Below are positions 57,318 to 64,000 of a stretch of DNA of 64,000 nucleotides, piece after piece (the first letter of the stretch is position 1; every line of letters starts with the position of its first letter). The notes under the pieces were generated by a model. That model did not search any database. It worked only from the letters and a program-made list of their open reading frames with translations, and had not been told where the DNA came from. This DNA comes from Chloroflexota bacterium. GTDB lineage: Bacteria > Chloroflexota > Ktedonobacteria > Ktedonobacterales > JADMIN01. The stretch covers positions 558,001 through 622,000 of the forward strand of contig JAJPKE010000045.1 in NCBI GenBank assembly GCA_021323855.1, read 5' to 3'. The translations under genes were made by a program, and so were the position numbers.

Positions 57318-59162
57318 GTGAAGGGATGGAGCATGGACGGGCGGGAACGCGGGCAAGGGGTACAGCAGTCACAGCACTCACAGCAGTCACAGCAGTCACA
57401 ACCATTACAGCAACAGATACCTGCCGAGATTATCGAATATTTTCCGACGACGAAGATGCCGTCGGTAGACCAGCTTCCCACACAGGAAGTGGCGGCTCCC
57501 GCGCCGGTTGAACCGCCCGCCGGTCCTTCTGCGGTTCCCGTGGACCTGCTCCCGACGCAACATATTGCTGCTGCTGACCCGGCGAATCTCCCTACTACTC
57601 CCGTTGCCCCAGTTAGCGCAGACCCACGAGCCATGCCTGCCGTGTCAACCCTACCAGCGTCCGTGTCACGTGAGATGCGGCCATCGCGCCCACTACCACC
57701 CATGTCGCAGCCATTGGAGATGGGGATGACTCACACGGCAACCGTCAATGGCTCCAATGGGATGAGGAATTCGCAGGCGGCGTCGGTTCAGTTTCCGCAG
57801 ACGCCAACATATTCACCCTACCCGTCCGCACCGGCACAGCCAATGCCGTACCCAATGCCAGCGCCCGCCGCTCTGGTGAAGCCCGGCGTAGGCCAGCGTA
57901 TAACGGGGCCGATGCGCGCGCATCCCAGCCTGACGGCACTGATCCTGGCAGGGTTGGCGCTGCTCGTCATTGCGCTACCGGTCGCGCATGGGATTGTCCA
58001 AAGCCGGGGCGATATCCAGTGGCAGCCTTCATCATCCGTACCGTCAGGGACGCTGCCAGGCGGCAAGCCACACATGGGCGCAGGCCAATGGGCGACGCAG
58101 ACCGTAAACGCGGCTGAACTGAACTATGTGAATTCGATCATCGCGCATATGACGCTCCAACAGGAAGTGGGGCAGATGATTATGATCGAGTTCGAGGAAT
58201 CGCAGATGACGCCGGGGCTGGCCTACGAGATTTCCCATTACAACGTCGGCTCGGTCATTCTCTATGCCTACAATGTGCTGAACCCAACGCAGATGCAGCA
58301 ATTCACGCAGGCGATGCAGGCGAACGCCACGCTGCCACTGCTCATCTCCACCGACCAGGAGGGCGGTCCGGTCAACCGGCTCTACAGCATTGACGGTCCG
58401 CTGCCCTCCGCTGAACAGATCGGCGCCACCAACGACCCCAATTTTGCGCGCCAGCGTGGCGAACAGGACGGGCAGGCGCTCTATAACCTGGGGATCAACA
58501 CCAATCTGGCGCCGGTAGTGGATGTGCAGAACATTCCTGATGGCGAAGGCGACCTCGGCGGGCGCATGTTTGGCACAACGCCACAGCAGGTGACGAAAAT
58601 GGCGGGCGCGTATCTGGAAGGGTTGCAGGAAGGAAATCATGTTGTCGGCTGCCTGAAACACTTCCCGGGTCTTGGCGATGTGCCGGTGGACCCGCACAAA
58701 CAACTCTATACGCTCGACCGCAGCCTGGATCAGTTGCGTCAGATTGATTGGGCGCCCTATGCCTCGCTCTTCGCCACCGGACAGGTAGGCATGGTGATGG
58801 TGACGCACGTTGTCATCCCGGCTGTAGACCCGACGCGCCCGGCCACGCTCTCCAAGCCAGTGATTACTGGTGTGCTGCGCGACCAATTGCACTTCAACGG
58901 CGTCGTCGTCACCGATGGCATCTATATGAAGTCGCTTTCGCAATACTCCTTCGATCAGATTGTCCTCTACGCCGTGGAAGCAGGCGTAGATATCATTTCC
59001 AGCACCTATTCGCTCGCCTCCACCGCCGAAGCCGAGCGCGTGATTCTCGACGCCGTGCAGAACGGCACGATCAGCAAGCAGCAAATTGACGACTCGGTGC
59101 GGCGTATCCTGCTGCTCAAGCTGCGCTACGGTGTGCTGACGATGCCCAAGCCTGCCGCGTGA
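57318..59162 (+). CDS. GH3 beta-N-acetylhexosaminidase-like, membrane anchored
   Basis: TM ALILAGLALLVIALPVAHGIV; LLISTDQEGGPVNRL; VVGCLKHFPGLGDVPVDPHKQLYTLDR; GVVVTDGIYM. N-terminal Gln/Ser repeat. Confidence 0.92.
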   Translation: MKGWSMDGRERGQGVQQSQHSQQSQQSQPLQQQIPAEIIEYFPTTKMPSVDQLPTQEVAAPAPVEPPAGPSAVPVDLLPTQHIAAADPANLPTTPVAPVSADPRAMPAVSTLPASVSREMRPSRPLPPMSQPLEMGMTHTATVNGSNGMRNSQAASVQFPQTPTYSPYPSAPAQPMPYPMPAPAALVKPGVGQRITGPMRAHPSLTALILAGLALLVIALPVAHGIVQSRGDIQWQPSSSVPSGTLPGGKPHMGAGQWATQTVNAAELNYVNSIIAHMTLQQEVGQMIMIEFEESQMTPGLAYEISHYNVGSVILYAYNVLNPTQMQQFTQAMQANATLPLLISTDQEGGPVNRLYSIDGPLPSAEQIGATNDPNFARQRGEQDGQALYNLGINTNLAPVVDVQNIPDGEGDLGGRMFGTTPQQVTKMAGAYLEGLQEGNHVVGCLKHFPGLGDVPVDPHKQLYTLDRSLDQLRQIDWAPYASLFATGQVGMVMVTHVVIPAVDPTRPATLSKPVITGVLRDQLHFNGVVVTDGIYMKSLSQYSFDQIVLYAVEAGVDIISSTYSLASTAEAERVILDAVQNGTISKQQIDDSVRRILLLKLRYGVLTMPKPAA

Positions 59163-59382
59163 TAGTGCAACTGATAGGATGGGATGGTCAAATAGAATCG
59201 CTATCCCTGATGCTATCTTTTGCCGTCTCTTGACCACACGGGACGGATGTGCGAAACTGCGCAGCGGTCTGCGCCTACACGCGGAATAGTGATGGCGCAC
59301 CGTCACGACACTGTAGTATCAACGACGCCGGTTGATCCTGCCTTGCGGGCCAGCGAAAACGGCGGAAAGAAGGTAGCACCGT

Positions 59383-60096
59383 ATGCCGGACGATACCATG
59401 TCAGCTTCGTTGCAGCGTGACTTCCCAATGCGCGGCGTGCCGCAGCCGAGCCGCGACGCCGTGCTGTCGCTGCCCGATGTCCACATCTCACAGCACCCGG
59501 TGATCGCACATAAGGTGAGCATGCTGCGCGACCGCCATACCAATCCACCGGACTTCTACCGGCTGGTGCGCGAGCTGGGCACGCTGCTGGCCTACGAGGC
59601 GACGGTTGACCTGCGCACGGTTCCGGCGTCCATTGAAACACCGTTGGAGCCGATGGTGGGCCAGAAACTGGCGGGAGGCGTTGGTATTGTACCCATCCTG
59701 CGCGCTGGATTGGGGCTTGCCGAAGGGTTTCGCCAGGTGTTGCCGGATGCGCAAATCTGGCATCTAGGGTTGAGGCGCGATGAACGGACTCTTGAGCCTA
59801 TCGAGTACTATAATCAACTGGCGCGGGCGGTCAACCTCCAGGTATGCTTCTCAGTAGACCCGATGCTTGCGACTGGTGGCTCGGCAATTGACGCGCTCAA
59901 CACGCTCAAACGTTATGGCGTGCCGCATCTGCGCTATACCGGGCTGATCGCGGCTCCCTATGGCTTGCTCAAATTGCGCGAGGCGCATCCCGACGTGCCT
60001 ATCTATCTGGCCGCGCTCGACGAGCGGCTCGATGAGCGCGGCTACATTTGCCCCGGTCTGGGCGACGCAGGCGACCGCCAGTTCGGCACGCTGTAG
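59383..60096 (+). CDS. upp: Uracil phosphoribosyltransferase
   Basis: GVGIVPILRAGLGLAEGFRQVLPDAQIWHLGLRRDE; VCFSVDPMLATGGSAIDAL; YICPGLGDAGDRQFGT. Confidence 0.95.
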   Translation: MPDDTMSASLQRDFPMRGVPQPSRDAVLSLPDVHISQHPVIAHKVSMLRDRHTNPPDFYRLVRELGTLLAYEATVDLRTVPASIETPLEPMVGQKLAGGVGIVPILRAGLGLAEGFRQVLPDAQIWHLGLRRDERTLEPIEYYNQLARAVNLQVCFSVDPMLATGGSAIDALNTLKRYGVPHLRYTGLIAAPYGLLKLREAHPDVPIYLAALDERLDERGYICPGLGDAGDRQFGTL

Positions 60097-60175
60097 CGGC
60101 CATTAAAGGCCACGCGCACGTGCATTCAAGCCCCGCAAGGCATACGAAACGATTCTGAAGGCAGAGATAGTAACG

Positions 60176-60877
60176 GTGGCAGACGAACCAATCGGACCAA
60201 TCGAACCAATTCCTTCGGCGCCGGAGACAGCTTCATCAGCTTTCGACCAGCAGCCAGATACTTCTCCAGATGCTGCTCAATATCCTGCTCTCGAGGCGGC
60301 GGAAGAGACTAGCGAGCAAGCCAAAGAAACCAAAGAAACCAAGCGAACTGATCTCGTGCTCGCTGATGAACACGGGCGGGAGCGCCGCGACGCAGACGAC
60401 CCATACGAAGGCGCGGTGCCGCCAGGGTATGACTGGCCGACACATGGCGGATATCTTGGCTGTCTGCTCAGCCTGATGGCCTCGTGTGTCATTGGTGGCT
60501 TCATCGGCACTACCCTCTTTGCGGCGCTCAGTGTCGGCCAGATCGTCCCGCAGTTCGTGGCTATCCTGCTGACAATAGCCGTGTACGCCATCGTGATCGT
60601 GGGCCTGGGGCGCCTGGGATGGGTGCTTGGCAAACGCTTCTTTCGCGAATATCCGCAGGAACGGTATCCGGTCTGGGGCGAGGATGACGTGGAAGATGAG
60701 GGCGATGAGGAGGATGAAGAACCGCTGCCCCAAACCATCATCACGCTTGCTGGCGAGCAACCGCAAGAGGATGCGCCGGAGCAGATAAAGGGAACGGAGC
60801 GATCTTCTGCCACCAGCGCGAGCAGTATGACCGAGACCAGTCCGCGTCGAGATGATGTCTCAGCGCACAGCCAGTAG
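60176..60877 (+). CDS. Hypothetical acidic membrane protein
   Basis: GTG start; two hydrophobic segments; acidic C-terminus DDVEDEGDEEDEEPLP. Confidence 0.6.
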   Translation: MADEPIGPIEPIPSAPETASSAFDQQPDTSPDAAQYPALEAAEETSEQAKETKETKRTDLVLADEHGRERRDADDPYEGAVPPGYDWPTHGGYLGCLLSLMASCVIGGFIGTTLFAALSVGQIVPQFVAILLTIAVYAIVIVGLGRLGWVLGKRFFREYPQERYPVWGEDDVEDEGDEEDEEPLPQTIITLAGEQPQEDAPEQIKGTERSSATSASSMTETSPRRDDVSAHSQ

Positions 60878-61345
60878 CGCATCGCGCATGGTAAGCAATT
60901 CTTGCCGGTGCTGGAGCGAGAGCCGCTGCAATTTGGCTTCACCAAGCGCCGTCAGATGAATGAAGACCTGGCGGCGATCAATTTGCCCCGGCTCCCTGCG
61001 CACCAATCCCTGCACTTCCGTGCGGTCAATCAGACCGACCATACTATGCTGGCGCATTTGCAGGCGGTCAGCAAGCTCCGACACTGTGGCGGAGTCACGC
61101 CCTGGAAAGCCCTTGATGGCGAGCAACAGTTGATGTTGCTGTGGCGTAATGCCCTCTCGCCGCGCAGCTTGCTCGCTAAAGCGGAGAAAGCGGCGAATCG
61201 CGTACCGGAAAGCGGCGATGGACTCGTATTCAGCTTTGGTAATCTCCGCGTCCCGAAAGGCCGTACTCGAGTGAGCGCCGTCTCGTTCATCTCTGTGCAT
61301 CGCGATTTCCCTTGCCGCTATCTCCGCCACTACATCGCTCATCAT
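60860..61345 (-). CDS. MarR family regulator
   Basis: GITPQQHQLLLAIKGFPGRDSATVSELADRLQMRQHSMVGLIDRTEVQGLVRREPGQIDRRQVFIHLTALG; start overlaps upstream stop (ATGATGA). Confidence 0.9.
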   Translation of the reverse strand: MMSDVVAEIAAREIAMHRDERDGAHSSTAFRDAEITKAEYESIAAFRYAIRRFLRFSEQAARREGITPQQHQLLLAIKGFPGRDSATVSELADRLQMRQHSMVGLIDRTEVQGLVRREPGQIDRRQVFIHLTALGEAKLQRLSLQHRQELLTMRDALLAVR

Positions 61346-62055
61346 TTTGCCACCAGGAAGACCAAAACAGCAGCGCCCGCAGTGAGGAGGCTCGCAGCCA
61401 GACATATCACACCCCAGACGATACGCGCCGTTCGTGCGGACGCATTCGCAGGCTGGCCTGCCAGTGGCGCTGGCGTGCCATATCCCTGGTGATAGGGTGC
61501 GCTTGCCATGCCTTGATTGTAGCGGGCAGGCATCGGAGGCGGGGGCGAAGGGACATACGCTTCGGTCAAGGCGTCACCCTGCGTTGGCGACCACATCTCC
61601 TCATCACCGACGAAATACCGCGAGGGTGAGCCACCGACGGCGCTGCGCCCTCCTGCATTGCCAAAATTATTGCCACTGGCGCCGACGGGTGTGCCGCATT
61701 GACCACAAAAGACCTCGCCACGTTCGATACGCGCGCCACAGGTACCACAATAGCGGCTGGTCCCCTGAGTGCCAGTCATGCTAGTTGCGTTGTTGCGCGT
61801 GGGGCGTGATGGCGGCGTGGCGTAGCGCGGCATATCCACGGTACGCTCGAAGAGCGGCGGCGACGCGACTCCCGATGGCTGCACAGGCGGCGTGACTCTG
61901 CCGCGATTGCCGGCCACCGTCGTCGGGATATCTGCCGCGCGGGTTTCGCCAAGCGAGGGAGCGTCATCATCCATCGCCTGCATCTCCCAGCCGCAATTCT
62001 GGCAGATGCCCCGCGCATCTACGGCATCGGCGCCACACTCTTCACAGGTTCGCAC
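61342..62055 (-). CDS. Double zinc-ribbon protein with C-terminal TM
   Basis: CEECGADAVDARGICQNCG; CGTCGARIERGEVFCGQCG; terminal TM. GTG 62055 after GGGGAGGG; ORF extends to 62079. Confidence 0.82.
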   Translation of the reverse strand: MRTCEECGADAVDARGICQNCGWEMQAMDDDAPSLGETRAADIPTTVAGNRGRVTPPVQPSGVASPPLFERTVDMPRYATPPSRPTRNNATSMTGTQGTSRYCGTCGARIERGEVFCGQCGTPVGASGNNFGNAGGRSAVGGSPSRYFVGDEEMWSPTQGDALTEAYVPSPPPPMPARYNQGMASAPYHQGYGTPAPLAGQPANASARTARIVWGVICLAASLLTAGAAVLVFLVAK

Positions 62056-62380
62056 GCTTACCCTCCCCGCGTATCGCAAGACGTACCGTGTACCAGTACC
62101 ATATAGTACCCCTCAGTATAGCGCCCAGGACAGCGGTTCGCAACGGCAATAGGCGCGGAGCGTAGATATCGTGCGCTATCATCCACACGACGGCACTCTC
62201 TAGCACTTTCATCCATCCAGCTTCATGATGCGTGGTGGACGCTGGCACGCGCTGTGATACGGCTCACACTTGTCATATGAAATGACACACGCCGGTTCTC
62301 GCTTGCGTATACAATAGTATGTGCAGTATGCAGAGAGGTGGGGTGGAAGACAATGGAATGTGGAAAAGAGGATCAGTGAC

Positions 62381-63832
62381 ATGTCACGAATCTCTGGATT
62401 ATCAGGCGCGCCTGGGCCGTGGGACGGCCAGCAACCGGGAGACGCGCCGACCGACCCGTCCCCGGCAGCGCCAACAGCAGATGCGTCTGACTCTCGAGAC
62501 TATGACCATATGCCCTTGCCGCTGCCCTACGCGGACCAACCTCATCAACCCAATCAACCGTATCGTGGAGATGCGTCACCTGCGCCAGCACCGCCAATGC
62601 CACGCAGCGGCTTTCATGACGGAAAGTTCATTTCCCGGCGTATTCCGCCAACTTCGCCAGCCCCAGCGGCTCTACCAGCCGTTAGCGAGCGCCCGCTGTT
62701 TCGTCCCACCGCACCCATCAGTCCGCCAGCGGCCCAACAGCCTGGAATTCCGGGTGGCTATCGCGGCGGGGGCGATGGTCGCACCTACACCGCCGTCGCA
62801 GGCCGGCCACCTACGCCACCCAACGAGCGGCGGCGTTCACACTGGCGCCGCATCTTGGGCATCAGTTTGCTGATTGCCACGCTGCTCTTCGTGCTGCTGA
62901 GCGGACTGGCGCTGCATCGCTATTCAGACTTCGGCCAGGCCATTTCCAAACAAGGTCCCTTTACTACCCAGACGAACTATATGACCGGCAGCGGCAGGAT
63001 CAACCTGCTGGTGCTGGGGTACGGTGGCGCGGGACATGACGGAGCATATCTGACCGATAGCATCATCGTCATGAGCCTGATCCCCGGCGACCACGCGACG
63101 ACGATGATCTCAGTTCCGCGTGACCTGTGGGTGCAGGTGCCACCGAACTCTGGCAACTATGCCAAGATCAACGCCGCGTATCAGGATGGCTTTTACAACG
63201 GCTACAACGGCATGCCTGCCGGCAGAGACGCGGGCGGCGCAGAGGCGGCGGCGAAGGTGAGTGATGTGCTGGGCATGCCGATCACCTATTGGCTGACGAT
63301 GGACTTCGAGGGATTCCGCCAACTGGTAGATGCGCTGGGCGGCGTGGATATCAATGTGCCTACCGCCTTCACGGCGCAATATCCCGCCAACGATGACCCC
63401 AGCATCAACCCCAACTGGAAGATCATCCATTTCAACGCTGGCATGCAACACATGAACGGTGAGCAGGCCATCGAGTATGCGCGTGCCCGCTACGTGCTGA
63501 CTCCGGCGAGCGAGGGCAGTGATTTCGCGCGTTCGGTGCGCCAGCAATTGTTGATCCGCGCGATTCTCAGCCGCGCACGTCAACCAAGCGCATGGCCTGG
63601 ATTGCTCAACGCCACCAATGCCTTGCAGAATGCCATCTACACCAATCTTTCGCTGACCGATCTGGCCCTCTTCAGCCAGAAGCTCGACTTTACGCATGCG
63701 GCGCATATCGGGCTGACCGAGCAAAACGTGCTGGTGGGCGCGCAGTCGAGCGATGGGCAGGATATCCTGCTGCCGATCAATGGCGATTGGAACGCCATCC
63801 GGCAATATGTGGCGAGCAACCTGAAAAACTAG
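62381..63832 (+). CDS. LytR-CpsA-Psr (LCP) family cell-wall ligase
   Basis: INLLVLGYGGAGHDGAYLTDSIIVMSLIPGDHATTMISVPRDLWVQVP; GGVDINVPTAFT; ARYVLTPASEGSDFARSVRQQLLIRA. Confidence 0.94.
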   Translation: MSRISGLSGAPGPWDGQQPGDAPTDPSPAAPTADASDSRDYDHMPLPLPYADQPHQPNQPYRGDASPAPAPPMPRSGFHDGKFISRRIPPTSPAPAALPAVSERPLFRPTAPISPPAAQQPGIPGGYRGGGDGRTYTAVAGRPPTPPNERRRSHWRRILGISLLIATLLFVLLSGLALHRYSDFGQAISKQGPFTTQTNYMTGSGRINLLVLGYGGAGHDGAYLTDSIIVMSLIPGDHATTMISVPRDLWVQVPPNSGNYAKINAAYQDGFYNGYNGMPAGRDAGGAEAAAKVSDVLGMPITYWLTMDFEGFRQLVDALGGVDINVPTAFTAQYPANDDPSINPNWKIIHFNAGMQHMNGEQAIEYARARYVLTPASEGSDFARSVRQQLLIRAILSRARQPSAWPGLLNATNALQNAIYTNLSLTDLALFSQKLDFTHAAHIGLTEQNVLVGAQSSDGQDILLPINGDWNAIRQYVASNLKN

Positions 63833-63870
63833 CTTGAGGCAACCTGAAAGGATTGCCCATTCCCCCAAGA

Positions 63871-63940
63871 GGAATGCCGTGTGCGTCCCTGCACCGAGGC
63901 AACGGCCTTGTGCCATCAGCCCCCATGCCAGCGGCATTCC
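63871..63940 (+). other. Multi-hairpin region downstream of LCP gene; candidate structured RNA or 3' UTR
   Basis: GGAATGCCG(63871-63879)/CGGCATTCC(63932-63940) encloses GTGC-gtccct-GCAC and CGAGGC-AACG-GCCTTG. Confidence 0.35.
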
Positions 63941-64000
63941 ATACACCCCTATCTACCGGAATCCGGGACCTTTCTTCATCTCCAATACTGATGCCCTTCA

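Noticed and set aside
57363-57398. Possible CRISPR-like direct repeats (cagcagtca units)
   Set aside because: Units abut with no spacers and encode Gln/Ser in the GH3 N-terminus; not a CRISPR array. No CRISPR or cas genes seen in the window.
58044-59306. 420-aa minus-strand ORF
   Set aside because: Antisense shadow of the GH3 gene.
63110-63946. 278-aa minus-strand ORF
   Set aside because: Antisense shadow of the LCP gene.

Overview
High-GC bacterial chromosomal window, densely packed with about 55 genes I can support. No phage, IS transposase or CRISPR array was seen. The gene mix (FHA pair with FtsW/RodA, MerR/B12-like regulator, GH38/GH3, LCP, FtsH) would fit a Chloroflexota/Ktedonobacteria-like organism, but that is inference only. 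Main content: a 5'-edge CDF efflux gene missing from the ORF track, coupled to an orphan D12-class adenine methylase and a CBS-domain beta-synthase; an opuC-type osmoprotectant ABC operon; a fhaA-fhaB-ftsW cluster; one tRNA-Val(CAC); ftsH; a divergent hicA / XRE-HicB pair with operator-like repeats; an NrtR-like degenerate Nudix regulator near pncA; an ECF sigma factor with a Cys-rich zinc-ribbon-like tail; and a MerR/B12-fold regulator that lacks the cobalamin-ligand histidine. Structures not explained by genes: (i) many short arrays with an exact 9-bp period, in coding and non-coding DNA; (ii) a dispersed family of mini-palindromes with 2-nt centres spaced about 30 bp apart; (iii) two intergenic regions with several nested or consecutive hairpins, which are candidate structured RNAs. 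All functional calls are from reading the sequence; no database search was run.
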